A stretch of DNA of 38,762 nt, taken from a bacterium (GTDB lineage: Bacteria > Calditrichota > Calditrichia > RBG-13-44-9 > J042). Below the pieces are notes generated by a model that was not told the DNA's origin, ran no database searches, and saw only the letters and a list, made by a program, of their open reading frames with translations. Every line of letters starts with the position of its first letter. Positions within the stretch are counted from its first letter, which is position 1. Positions 16,145 to 25,187 of this stretch are shown here, one piece after another. A program made the translations under genes and the position numbers. Location: contig WFTQ01000031.1 in NCBI GenBank assembly GCA_015485355.1, positions 1-38,762 on the forward strand, given 5' to 3'.

Positions 16145-17455
16145 TTACTGACCGGCCGCCTGTTGTTGTCGTTCAAACTCTTCCAGCAGGTATTCGGCCA
16201 CGGCTTCGGCTTCGTGCGGTTGCAATCCCAGATTGGGCATGGGGGGGTATTCGGTGTTCACCCGCACGGGATTGAGAATAAACTGTACCAGTTCTTCTTT
16301 CTTCCCCACGTATTTCGGTAACACATCGATGTGGGGAGGGCCTACGATCTTGCGATCGAATGCGTGGCAGGCGGCGCACCGGATGTTATAAATTTGCTTA
16401 CCCAGTTCGACGCCGGCGACCGCTTCCTCCGGGGCCTGCCCGGGCGGCACGATGCGCTGTTGTTCCAATTGCTGGGCCTGGGTCAATAAATAATTGGTGT
16501 GCTCCTGATAGGCTGTTTCCCGACCGGTGTGGTCGCCCACGAAGAATAACAGCGCTCCAACCACATACATGGGAAAAACCGCCCGCCCGATCCGCTCGTT
16601 CTGTTTAATAATCACATAATAGAGAAATACGCTACACAACATCAGCAGCAAAACAAAGGCAGCCGTCCAATGGTACACCGCCGCGGTCTTACCGATTTCT
16701 GGAAAGATGTATAAATCCCAAACCAGAAACAAGGGTTGCAACAGGGTGAACAGAAAGGCATTTCCGGATAAAAAATAGCGTACAAACCGTTTATATCCTT
16801 CGCTCTCGAAGTCCAGTCCCTCACCCCAAAGAAAAAAGAAAAACAACAGGGTCACCGCCGCAAAGCCCAGGGCAAAAGTTAACGCCCAGAGGAGCCGAAC
16901 AAACACAACGGCGGAAAACAGAGACGGCAGGCCGGAATTCATGTGGGCCCATTTTCCCGGATAGTACATCAGCGAGGTGGTTGCTACAAAACCATATAGG
17001 GTTAAAAACAGGAAAATAGCGGCCAGGGTTGCGGTTATGCGAAACACCTTTTCCTTGGCCTGAATTTCCAGCGCATAGGAGTGCGCAAAAAAGTGAAAAA
17101 TGATTCCCAGAGTGGTCAGCGCCAGAAGCGTACCGAAATGGAGCACCACTTTAAAATCGGAGTCGTATAAAATCTGGGCAAATGCGATCCCAATCACCAT
17201 GATGGGCAAAATCCCCAGAAAAAACCCGCGGCCCAGTCCACCTCCCAAGGTGCCCATTATATCCGCCGACAGGCGAATTTCATGAGGGTTTTGATCCGCA
17301 CGCCCCTTGATGTTTAATCCCAATGCATACAGGAGAGAACCGAACAGAAGGGATATATAAGGAAAGAAAAACAGTGAAAGGACAATCACCATATATTTTG
17401 CAACAATCAGGTGGTCAGCTCTCGGCTGCGAAATCAGTGCATCCCAAATAACCAT
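16145..17455 (-). CDS. polytopic membrane protein fused to a C-terminal monoheme cytochrome c (probable ACIII ActE-like component)
   Basis: This 436-residue protein is the first gene of the ACIII operon, 14 bases before actA. About eight hydrophobic helices span residues 20-305. A linker and a class I cytochrome c domain follow at about 345-430, with CAACH (360-364) and a likely axial Met in YPPMPNLGL (Met406). ACIII normally has a separate small monoheme ActE, and no such gene lies in this operon, so the cytochrome domain may replace it. Several membrane-placed histidines (for example LHFG, FHFFAHSY, VYHW) could ligate b hemes, which is speculative. The membrane half is a family I do not recognise with certainty. 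AGGAG stands 8 bases before the ATG. The protein would carry electrons from ActA to an oxidase or a soluble carrier. Confidence 0.8.
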   Translation of the reverse strand: MVIWDALISQPRADHLIVAKYMVIVLSLFFFPYISLLFGSLLYALGLNIKGRADQNPHEIRLSADIMGTLGGGLGRGFFLGILPIMVIGIAFAQILYDSDFKVVLHFGTLLALTTLGIIFHFFAHSYALEIQAKEKVFRITATLAAIFLFLTLYGFVATTSLMYYPGKWAHMNSGLPSLFSAVVFVRLLWALTFALGFAAVTLLFFFFLWGEGLDFESEGYKRFVRYFLSGNAFLFTLLQPLFLVWDLYIFPEIGKTAAVYHWTAAFVLLLMLCSVFLYYVIIKQNERIGRAVFPMYVVGALLFFVGDHTGRETAYQEHTNYLLTQAQQLEQQRIVPPGQAPEEAVAGVELGKQIYNIRCAACHAFDRKIVGPPHIDVLPKYVGKKEELVQFILNPVRVNTEYPPMPNLGLQPHEAEAVAEYLLEEFERQQQAAGQ

Positions 17456-17729
17456 AGAATAATCTCCTGACTTTTAATCTTTCGCATTGCCACAGACTTT
17501 TTCACACTCCCGGCCCCACCAACCCTGGTGCCCTGGAACCCATGGATTCAGAATATTACAACATCACTATATTTTTAAACAGAAATTAAAAAATAGGCAG
17601 AGAATATAATAAAACCGACGATTCAAATGCAAAGCATTCGTAAAAAAATTTCCCTCCGCGAATGCGGGACATCGATGGCAATGAATGATCGGATATACAG
17701 GTCTTTTTCTCCGATTACGGGTTCCCATG
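17456..17729. other. intergenic region with the ACIII operon promoter
   Basis: About 270 bases, AT-rich around 17560-17620, lie between the first ACIII gene and the pnt terminator, both on the minus strand. No gene is seen. A 7-bp inverted repeat GCATTCG/CGAATGC (17634-17640 and 17659-17665) flanks an A/T-rich core and could be a regulator site. No clear -35/-10 pair could be fixed. Confidence 0.4.
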
Positions 17730-17759
17730 AAAAAAGGGAGCTCTGTGGTGAGAGCCCCC
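17730..17759 (-). terminator. intrinsic terminator of the pnt operon
   Basis: On the minus strand GGGGGCTCT, loop CACCAC, and AGAGCTCCC form a 9-bp stem with one G-T pair, followed directly by six T residues (17735-17730). It lies 26 bases beyond the pntB stop codon. This is a textbook rho-independent terminator. Confidence 0.9.
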
Positions 17760-17784
17760 TTCAACCATCGTCGGGAGTGATGGG

Positions 17785-19200
17785 TTATCCTTCCTTCAAT
17801 GCATTGATGACTTCCTGGATCATTTGCTTTCCATCGCCGAAGAGCATGAGGGTGTTGTCCAGAGCAAACAGGGGATTGGGAATACCGGCGAATCCCGGGC
17901 TGAGACTTCGTTTAATCACAATCACCGTTCGGGCCTTATCGACATCGATGATGGGCATACCGGCGATGGGACTGTTGGGATCGGTGCGGGCCACCGGGTT
18001 CACCACGTCGTTTGCACCCAGAACGATGGCCACATCCACCTGTTCCATTTGGGGATTGATCTCGTCCATTTCTTTGAGCTTATCGTAAGGAATATCGGCT
18101 TCCGCCAGGAGGACATTCATGTGTCCGGGCATGCGTCCGGCCACGGGGTGGATGGCAAATTCCACGGTGACGCCTTTGGATTCCAGGAGGTTGAACAGAT
18201 CCCGCACGGCATGTTGCGCCTGCGCCACGGCCATACCATAACCGGGCACCACCACCACCCGCTGGGCCGTTTCCAGCAACATGGCCACTTCTTCCGGGGA
18301 GGTGGCTTTTATCTTCCCGGCGTAAATATCGCCCTCTTCGGCGGTTTCCGCCACTTCACCAAATCCACCGAAGAGCACATTCAGCAGGGAACGATTCATG
18401 GCTTTGCACATGATATTGGTCAGGATAATTCCCGATGCTCCCACCAGAGAGCCCGCAATGATCAGGACATTATTCGAAAGCACGAATCCGGTGGCCGCTG
18501 CGGCTAATCCGGAATAGGAATTCAACAGCGCGATGACCACCGGCATATCCGCCCCGCCGATGGGCATCACCAACAACACCCCTAACACCGAGGCCACGGC
18601 GACCATGTACCAGTAGAAGGGAATATGTTCCGGGGTCTGGATCAACAACACCCCCAGCACGATCGCACCCACCAGCAGCACGACCTTGACCACCTGCTCG
18701 CCGGAGTATCGAACCGGTTTTTCGGTCACCAATCCCTGCAGCTTACCGAACGCCACGAGGCTTCCCCAGAAGGTAACGGCTCCAATGATGCCGGAGGCGA
18801 TCGTGGCCACGCTGAACTGTTCGTTACCGAGCAACGCCATTGCCTGAGCATCACCCGCCTGGGCCATGGTCAGTGTTTCGATCCAGGCAGCTCCGGCGAC
18901 CAGTAAAGAGGCGCCGCCGCCAAATCCGTTGTAAAGGCCCACCAGCTGGGGCATGGCCGTCATCTGAATCTTTACGGCCAAAATCGCGCCGATGGCCCCG
19001 CCCACAACAAATCCGGTGAATATGAGCTTGTAATCGATAATATCTTTATGGAGCAGAGTGACCACGATGGCGATCAACATTCCCAAGGCCCCCATCAAAT
19101 TGCCTCGAACGGCCGTCCGAGGATGGGCCAGCCCCTTCAATCCCAATACAAACAAAGCCGATGCAACCAGATAGGCCAGGTTGATCAATGCTTCAGACAT
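17785..19200 (-). CDS. pntB: NAD(P) transhydrogenase subunit beta
   Basis: This 471-residue membrane subunit couples proton flow to hydride transfer between NADH and NADP+. The first about 270 residues form the multi-helix domain II (for example YNGFGGGASLLVAG and IGGADMPVVIALLNSYSG). The C-terminal domain III binds NADP(H) with VVVPGYGMAVAQAQHAV, HPVAGRMPGHMNVLLAEA, VLGANDVVNPVARTDPNSPI and KRSLSPGFAGIPNPLF, all canonical. It starts 3 bases after pntAB and ends shortly before a strong terminator. Confidence 0.97.
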   Translation of the reverse strand: MSEALINLAYLVASALFVLGLKGLAHPRTAVRGNLMGALGMLIAIVVTLLHKDIIDYKLIFTGFVVGGAIGAILAVKIQMTAMPQLVGLYNGFGGGASLLVAGAAWIETLTMAQAGDAQAMALLGNEQFSVATIASGIIGAVTFWGSLVAFGKLQGLVTEKPVRYSGEQVVKVVLLVGAIVLGVLLIQTPEHIPFYWYMVAVASVLGVLLVMPIGGADMPVVIALLNSYSGLAAAATGFVLSNNVLIIAGSLVGASGIILTNIMCKAMNRSLLNVLFGGFGEVAETAEEGDIYAGKIKATSPEEVAMLLETAQRVVVVPGYGMAVAQAQHAVRDLFNLLESKGVTVEFAIHPVAGRMPGHMNVLLAEADIPYDKLKEMDEINPQMEQVDVAIVLGANDVVNPVARTDPNSPIAGMPIIDVDKARTVIVIKRSLSPGFAGIPNPLFALDNTLMLFGDGKQMIQEVINALKEG

Positions 19201-19203
19201 GGC

Positions 19204-19485
19204 TCATTCCTTTCTTTTAAACATTTCCAACATTCGATGCGTCACCATAAACCCACCCACCACATTAATCGTGGCAAAAATCACCGCCAGTAAACCCAGC
19301 ACCGTGGTCAGGGCGGTGTGCTGGGTGCCCGCCGAGAGAATCGCACCAATAATCGTAATGCCGGAAATCGCATTGGAACCCGACATCAACGGGGTGTGCA
19401 AAATGGGGGGAACTTTGGTAATCACTTCGAAGCCGACAAAAATCGCCAGTACAAAAATGGTCAATATCATTACAAAATCCGTCAT
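19204..19485 (-). CDS. pntAB: NAD(P) transhydrogenase subunit alpha, membrane part
   Basis: This 93-residue membrane protein of three helices corresponds to the C-terminal membrane domain of PntA, here a separate gene as in many non-enteric bacteria. Marks are VGFEVITKVPPILHTPLMSG, SNAISGI and INVVGGFMVTHRMLEMF. The start is ATG at 19485, with GGAGG 9 bases upstream. A longer reading to 19521 overlaps pntAA and is not needed. It sits between pntAA and pntB. Confidence 0.95.
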   Translation of the reverse strand: MTDFVMILTIFVLAIFVGFEVITKVPPILHTPLMSGSNAISGITIIGAILSAGTQHTALTTVLGLLAVIFATINVVGGFMVTHRMLEMFKRKE

Positions 19486-19510
19486 TGTATGACCCTCCTT
19501 CAAAATGTCC

Positions 19511-20662
19511 TTACAGCCCAAAGATTTCTTTTACTCGGGCATTGACGATCCGGCCATGCTGGGTTACCAGAGTTTCTCGGAGGATTTCATCTTCCAGGTT
19601 GATCTCCAGTTTCCCTTCTTTGGCCATCAAGAGTAAAAAGTTTTGAATGTTTTTGGAATACATTTGGGAGGCGTGATACGGAATGGTCGCCGGGAGGTTG
19701 AGGGCCCCAACGATGGTTACCCCGTGTGTTTCCACCACCTCTCCCGGTCGGGTCAATTCACAATTCCCCCCGCGTTCGGCGGCCAGGTCCAGAATCACCG
19801 AACCCTGCTGCATGCCTTTTACCATTTCTTCGGTAATCAGGATGGGGGCTTTTTTGCCCGGGACCGCTGCGGTGGTAATGACCACATTGCTTTCGGCCAC
19901 CACCCGGGTCATCATCTCCCGCTGCTTCCGGTAGAATTCTTCATCCATGGCCTTTGCATACCCGCCTTTGTCTTCGGCCTCGGCGGTTTCCAGCGCCAGT
20001 TCTACAAATTTAGCCCCCAGGCTCATCACCTGCTCTTTGACCGCGGGACGCACATCGTAGGCCTGCACCACAGCCCCCAGCCGGCGCGCCGTGGCAATGG
20101 CCTGCAATCCGGCCACCCCGGCACCCACAACAAACACCCTGGCGGCAACGATGGTCCCCGCCGCCGTCATCATCATGGGAAACATCCGCGGAAGGTGATT
20201 GGCGGCCAACAACACCGCCTTATAGCCCGCAATGGTAGCCATGGACGATAATGCATCCATGCTCTGGGCACGGGTGATTCGAGGGATCAGCTCCATGGCG
20301 AAGGCCTGCACATTGCGGCGGGCCAACTCCTGCAGCGGTTCGACCGCGGTCAACGGCTCCATAAATCCAATAATAACCTGCCCCTCATGCATCCGTTGCA
20401 AATCGTCCATGCCTTGTTGTGGATTCGCCCCCAGGGTGCGGACCTGTAGGATGACATCCGCTTTCTGAAACACGTCTTCCCGGGAGGAAACGATATGGGC
20501 ACCCTTGTCTTGATATTCTGCATCCCCAAAACCCGCTTCCAATCCCGCACCTGCCTGCACCCACACCTCAAATCCAGCCTTCGTCAACGCCGGGACACTG
20601 GCAGGGATCAACGCCACCCGTCGCTCGCCCGGAAATGTCTCTTTTGGCACTCCGACAATCAT
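19511..20662 (-). CDS. pntAA: NAD(P) transhydrogenase subunit alpha, NAD-binding part
   Basis: This 383-residue soluble domain I binds NAD(H). It opens with IVGVPKETFPGERRVALIP, then SMDALSSMATIAGYKAVL, the dinucleotide motif VVGAGVAGLQAIATARRLGA, and AVPGKKAPILITEEMV. The alanine dehydrogenase-like start is normal for the family. GGGAG lies upstream of the ATG at 20662. It is the first gene of a pntAA-pntAB-pntB operon that supplies NADPH for biosynthesis and redox defence. Confidence 0.96.
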   Translation of the reverse strand: MIVGVPKETFPGERRVALIPASVPALTKAGFEVWVQAGAGLEAGFGDAEYQDKGAHIVSSREDVFQKADVILQVRTLGANPQQGMDDLQRMHEGQVIIGFMEPLTAVEPLQELARRNVQAFAMELIPRITRAQSMDALSSMATIAGYKAVLLAANHLPRMFPMMMTAAGTIVAARVFVVGAGVAGLQAIATARRLGAVVQAYDVRPAVKEQVMSLGAKFVELALETAEAEDKGGYAKAMDEEFYRKQREMMTRVVAESNVVITTAAVPGKKAPILITEEMVKGMQQGSVILDLAAERGGNCELTRPGEVVETHGVTIVGALNLPATIPYHASQMYSKNIQNFLLLMAKEGKLEINLEDEILRETLVTQHGRIVNARVKEIFGL

Positions 20663-21075
20663 AAGATTCTCTCCCTTTATTTTGATCAGTGGAATTGGGT
20701 TAACACCCTAAACTCCAGAAAAAACCAGGCCTAAATATTTAAAACTGAAGGAAAAAAATCCAGCAATAAAAAATTTTATGACCCTTTTCACAAATTCCAT
20801 TCCCCATAACCGAAAAACTAAAAATCCGTTTTAAAATGCCCCTCTCAAGTGATTATATTACCCATCCTGAACAGGACGACCAACGAGTGGTAAAGCCGGG
20901 AGCGTTGCGTTCCGATTGAATAACAACGGCGGTACAGACGGCATCGGAGACGGAAGGGAGATGGGTTCCCTGCTCCGGCGATAATAGGGAACGAAAACAC
21001 CAACCTGTTTTTATAGATTTCGTCCGGCAGCCAGCGGCATCTTCGCCAGCAAACGACAAAATGAGGTAGCGGGGC
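20663..21075. other. divergent intergenic region, pntAA and E1 dehydrogenase
   Basis: About 410 bases separate the divergent starts. The left half (20690-20870) is AT-rich and should hold promoters for both directions. I could not assign boxes convincingly. No small gene with a ribosome-binding site is seen. Confidence 0.4.
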
Positions 21076-23499
21076 ATGATCAACGCCAGACAAAACGTGG
21101 TTGAATTCAAATCCATTGCACTCACCATAGAACAAATTATTCAGGATTACCGATTGGCGGTGCGCAGTCGCCATGCCAGCATTCTGGGACGCAAGGAAGT
21201 GATGAGCGGACGGGCCAAATTCGGCATATTTGGGGATGGGAAGGAAGTGGCCCAGTTGGCCTTGGCCAAGGCCTTCCGCAAAGGGGACTTCCGTTCCGGG
21301 TATTATCGGGATCAAACCCTGATGCTGGCCCTGGGGGAATTGACCCTGCAGGAATTTTTCGCCCAATTGTATGCCCACCCGGACGAGGCGTTCGATCCCG
21401 CCAGCGCCGGCCGGCAAATGAACTGTCATTTTGCCACCCGCAGCCTGCATCCCGATGGACGATGGAAAAATTTAACCGAGATGTGCAATTCGGCGGCGGA
21501 CCTCTCCCCCACCGCCTCTCAGATGCCCCGACTGGTGGGCCTGGGCCTGGCCTCCAAACTTTACCGGGAACTGGAAGACTTGCGATCATTCTCCCAATTC
21601 TCGCTTAACGGCAACGAGGTGGCCTTCGGCACCATCGGCAATGCATCCTGCGCCGAAGGCATGTTCTGGGAAACCCTCAATGCCATCGGCGTGCTGAGGA
21701 TACCGGTGGTGATTTCCATCTGGGACGATGACTACGGTATTTCGGTCACCAACGAACATCAGGTGACCAAGGGCAACCTCAGCGAAATTGTAAAGGGATT
21801 TAAACGCAAACGGGGCGGCAAAGACGGGTTCGACATTTACACCGTGAAGGGTTGGGATTATCCGGCGCTGGTGGATACGTACCTGCGGGCGGCCGAAACG
21901 GCCCGTAACGAGCACATTCCTTCCCTGATCCATGTGGTCGAACTGACCCAACCGCAGGGGCATTCGACTTCCGGAAGCCATGAACGGTACAAATCCAGAG
22001 AACGGCTGGAATGGGAGCAGGAACACGATTGTTTAAAAAAAATGCGGGAATGGATGATCGCCGAGGGCATTGCTTCCGCCGAGGCTCTGGAATCCTGGGA
22101 GGCTGAAGACCGTCGCCTGGTAGAAACCATTCGCGACCAAGCCTGGGAGGCCTTTCAAAAACCCATTCGGGAAGAGCGGCGACGGGTCGTGGCGATCATC
22201 GACTCGCTCATTCCCTCTTCCCGTCACGGGCAGACATTGGAACATCTAAAACAGCAATTGCAACGCAAACCCATCCTCTTTCGGCGAGACATTTTCGAAA
22301 CCATTCAGCACGTGCTTATTGCGGTTCGGGACGAAGCCCTGCCCGGCGTACGGGAACTGATTCGATGGAAGGAACGGCAGCGGCGGGTTAATCGGGAACG
22401 CTACGGTTCTCACCTTTACAGTCAATCATCGGAGTCGGCGCTGGTGGTACCGGAAACCCCGGCTCAATACTCGGATCAATCCCCCCTGGTCTACGGTTTT
22501 GAGGTCTTGAACGCCTGTTTCGACGCCGCCCTGGCCCGCGATCCTCGCGTGATCGCTTTCGGCGAAGATGTGGGACGCCTGGGAGACGTGAACCAGGCCT
22601 TTCGGGGATTACAGGCCAAATACGGGGAATGGCGGGTTGCCGATACGGGCATTCGGGAAATCACCATTCTGGGACAGGCCATCGGTTTAGCCATGCGCGG
22701 ATTGCGCCCCATAGCGGAAATCCAGTACCTGGATTACATCCTGTATGCCCTTCAACTGATGTCCGACGACCTGGCCACGCTCCACTGGCGCACCAAAGGA
22801 GGACAAAAGGCCCCGGTCATCGTCCGCACCCGGGGGCATCGTCTGGAAGGCATCTGGCATTCGGGTTCCCCCATGGCGGGGATCATTCATCTGGTTCGGG
22901 GAATGCACGTGCTGGTTCCCCGGAACATGACCCAGGCCGCCGGCTTTTACAATACCCTGCTGCAAGCCGATGAACCCGCCGTGGTGGTAGAAGTGTTAAA
23001 CGGATACCGTCTGAAAGAACGTTTGCCCGATAATATCGGCGAATTTACCGTCCCCCTCGGGGTGCCCGAGGTGCTCCGGCCGGGTCAGGATGTTACTCTG
23101 GTCACCTACGGCGCCCTGTGTCGTATCGCCCTGGAGGCCGCAGAGCGACTGGCCGGTGTGGGAATCGAGGTCGAAGTGATCGATGTGCAAAGCCTTCTAC
23201 CCTTCGACCGGCGGGGCCTCATCCTGGAATCATTGAAAAAAACCAACCGCATCGTTTTCGTAGACGAAGACGTTCCCGGCGGCACCACCGCCTACATGCT
23301 CCAGGAGGTGATCGAAAAGCAAGGGGGCTATTATTGGCTGGATGCTCAACCGCGCACCCTGAGCGCCTCACCCCACCGACCCGCTTACGGCTCTGACGGC
23401 GACTACTTTTCCAAACCCAATGCCGAGGACATTTTCGAAACCGTGTACCAGATAATGCACGAATCCGACCCCCGGCGATTTCCCTTGTTCTATCGATAA
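21076..23499 (+). CDS. fused E1 alpha-beta 2-oxoacid dehydrogenase (TPP-dependent)
   Basis: This 807-residue protein joins E1 alpha (about 15-390) and E1 beta (about 474-800) of a branched-chain 2-oxoacid or pyruvate dehydrogenase complex. It decarboxylates the oxoacid with thiamine diphosphate and passes the acyl group to an E2 lipoyl protein, which is not encoded here. The TPP/Mg region reads [11 protein letters not shown], then WDDDYGIS about 25 residues on, in place of GDG...NN. The beta half has [54 protein letters not shown] and [14 protein letters not shown]. Such fusions are known from Bacteroidota-type genomes. The ATG at 21076 has GAGGT 8 bases upstream. No partner genes (E2, E3) adjoin. 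Confidence 0.9.
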   Translation: MINARQNVVEFKSIALTIEQIIQDYRLAVRSRHASILGRKEVMSGRAKFGIFGDGKEVAQLALAKAFRKGDFRSGYYRDQTLMLALGELTLQEFFAQLYAHPDEAFDPASAGRQMNCHFATRSLHPDGRWKNLTEMCNSAADLSPTASQMPRLVGLGLASKLYRELEDLRSFSQFSLNGNEVAFGTIGNASCAEGMFWETLNAIGVLRIPVVISIWDDDYGISVTNEHQVTKGNLSEIVKGFKRKRGGKDGFDIYTVKGWDYPALVDTYLRAAETARNEHIPSLIHVVELTQPQGHSTSGSHERYKSRERLEWEQEHDCLKKMREWMIAEGIASAEALESWEAEDRRLVETIRDQAWEAFQKPIREERRRVVAIIDSLIPSSRHGQTLEHLKQQLQRKPILFRRDIFETIQHVLIAVRDEALPGVRELIRWKERQRRVNRERYGSHLYSQSSESALVVPETPAQYSDQSPLVYGFEVLNACFDAALARDPRVIAFGEDVGRLGDVNQAFRGLQAKYGEWRVADTGIREITILGQAIGLAMRGLRPIAEIQYLDYILYALQLMSDDLATLHWRTKGGQKAPVIVRTRGHRLEGIWHSGSPMAGIIHLVRGMHVLVPRNMTQAAGFYNTLLQADEPAVVVEVLNGYRLKERLPDNIGEFTVPLGVPEVLRPGQDVTLVTYGALCRIALEAAERLAGVGIEVEVIDVQSLLPFDRRGLILESLKKTNRIVFVDEDVPGGTTAYMLQEVIEKQGGYYWLDAQPRTLSASPHRPAYGSDGDYFSKPNAEDIFETVYQIMHESDPRRFPLFYR

Positions 23500-23951
23500 A
23501 TCCGGCGAAAGCCCCTATGCCGCCAGGCGCCCGGCCCCACCTTCTGAACCGGCGAATCCCCTTCTTAGGGTCGATTGTGTCTCATCGAAGGAGGCCTTTC
23601 CAAACCCTTTTTACCCTATCAGTTCCCTTGACTCCCTCTCCCTTTCCGTAAGGAAATCGAATCCCGCCCGGTGAGACCACGCAATGGCATAGGGTATTGC
23701 AACGACCATGGTTCACCGGCCGTTTCGAGGCTTATCTTCCAGAATATCCCGTCCATGACCGGTGGCCCCCAAACCGCCTGGTTTCGGAAATGCTCAGGGG
23801 GTGGAAAGGCGCCATCGAAAGGGAGTGAAGGGTTAGGGCTCCGGGGAGCATTCTACGCAAATAACAGCCGTCATGGACGGATTCTGAACAACTCTATGAA
23901 ATCTGCCGGAAATTTAATATCTTTATATCGTTAAAACATGGGAGGCCTGTT
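23500..23951. other. intergenic region upstream of cfa
   Basis: About 450 bases carry no supported gene. An open frame of about 90 residues (23671-23934, plus) starts at GTG without a ribosome-binding site and resembles nothing known to me. An 11-bp inverted repeat CCGTCCATGAC/GTCATGGACGG lies at 23749-23759 and 23870-23880. The last 60 bases before cfa are AT-rich and probably hold its promoter. Confidence 0.4.
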
Positions 23952-25073
23952 ATGGGGACCAAAAAAGCCGAAACCATTGTTCGCGATCTGTTGGCCATGG
24001 CCGGTGTGGAGGTGAACGGGCCCAATCCCTGGGACATTCAGGTACATCATCCCCAATTCTACACCCGGGCGCTCAGGGATGGGGCTCTGGGACTGGGAGA
24101 ATCCTACATGGACGGTTGGTGGGATTGCCCCGCACTGGACCAATTCTTTGATAAGGTGCTGCGTGCCCGCCTGGATCGATACGTGAAAGGGAGCTGGAAG
24201 ATCAAACTCCATATTCTTCGCTCTAAATGGTTCAACCTGCAATCGCCCCGTCGGGCCTTTGAAGTGGGAGAGAAACACTACGACGTGGGAAACGATCTGT
24301 ACACCCGCATGCTGGATAAACGGCTGAACTATACCTGTGCCTACTGGAAGAACGCACAGAATCTGGACCAGGCCCAGGAGGCCAAGCTGGAACTGGTGTG
24401 TAAGAAAACTCAGCTGGAACCCGGGATGACGGTTCTGGAATTGGGTTGTGGCTGGGGCTCATTCGCCAAATACGCCGCCGAAAAATACCACGTCAGGGTG
24501 ATAGGGGTCACCGTGTCCCGACAGCAGGTGGAACTGGGACGCGAACTCTGTAAAGGATTGCCCGTGGAATTGCGGCTGCAAGACTATCGCGAGGTGGAAG
24601 GAAAATACGACCGGGTCATCTCCATCGGAATCATGGAGCACGTGGGTTATAAAAACTACCGCACCTACATGGAAGTGGTGGATCGCACTCTAAAAGACGA
24701 TGGGATTGCCTTTTTCCACACCATCGGTGGGAACGTCAGTACCACCACCGCCAACGCCTGGACGACGAAATACATTTTCCCCAATGGTATGATTCCCTCG
24801 ATTGCCCAGCTGGCCCGGGCGATGGAAGGTCTGTTCGTCATGGAGGATTGGCACAATTTCGGGCCCCATTACGATTTAACCTTGATGGCCTGGCATAAGA
24901 ACTTTGAAGCGGCCTGGCCCGAACTGAAAGCAAAATACGGAGACCGATTCTACCGCATGTGGCGGTATTATCTGTTGAGTTCCGCCGGAAGCTTTCGTTC
25001 CCGTACCCATCAGCTGTGGCAGGTGGTCATGACCAAACCCGGCCGGGAGCAGCCCGAGTGCCGGTACAGTTAA
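23952..25073 (+). CDS. cfa: cyclopropane-fatty-acyl-phospholipid synthase
   Basis: This 373-residue SAM-dependent enzyme adds a methylene group across double bonds of membrane phospholipid acyl chains. It shows EKHYDVGNDLYTRMLDKRLN, YTCAYW with the active-site-type Cys129, the SAM loop VLELGCGWGSFAKYAAEKY, IGIMEHVGYKNYRTY and the stretch TTKYIFPNGMIPSI. The C-terminus (FVMEDWHNFGPHYDLTLMAW) closely follows the Escherichia coli-type enzyme, so I read it as a true cyclopropane synthase rather than a 10-methylene or mycolic-acid relative. GGGAGG stands 6 bases before the ATG. A flavoprotein gene follows 114 bases downstream. Confidence 0.95.
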   Translation: MGTKKAETIVRDLLAMAGVEVNGPNPWDIQVHHPQFYTRALRDGALGLGESYMDGWWDCPALDQFFDKVLRARLDRYVKGSWKIKLHILRSKWFNLQSPRRAFEVGEKHYDVGNDLYTRMLDKRLNYTCAYWKNAQNLDQAQEAKLELVCKKTQLEPGMTVLELGCGWGSFAKYAAEKYHVRVIGVTVSRQQVELGRELCKGLPVELRLQDYREVEGKYDRVISIGIMEHVGYKNYRTYMEVVDRTLKDDGIAFFHTIGGNVSTTTANAWTTKYIFPNGMIPSIAQLARAMEGLFVMEDWHNFGPHYDLTLMAWHKNFEAAWPELKAKYGDRFYRMWRYYLLSSAGSFRSRTHQLWQVVMTKPGREQPECRYS

Positions 25074-25187
25074 CCCCTACCTTTCCCGGCGGGTTGGAGG
25101 GCAAAATTGGGAAAGGGCGCCCGCTTTCGGCGGCGGAACACGGCGGGTTAACCCCTGATCGCGAATCATCAAAGAACGGGGCAGGCG

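Noticed and set aside
23671-23934. Plus-strand open frame of 87 codons before cfa
   Set aside because: It has a GTG start without a ribosome-binding site and unremarkable composition, and resembles nothing known to me.
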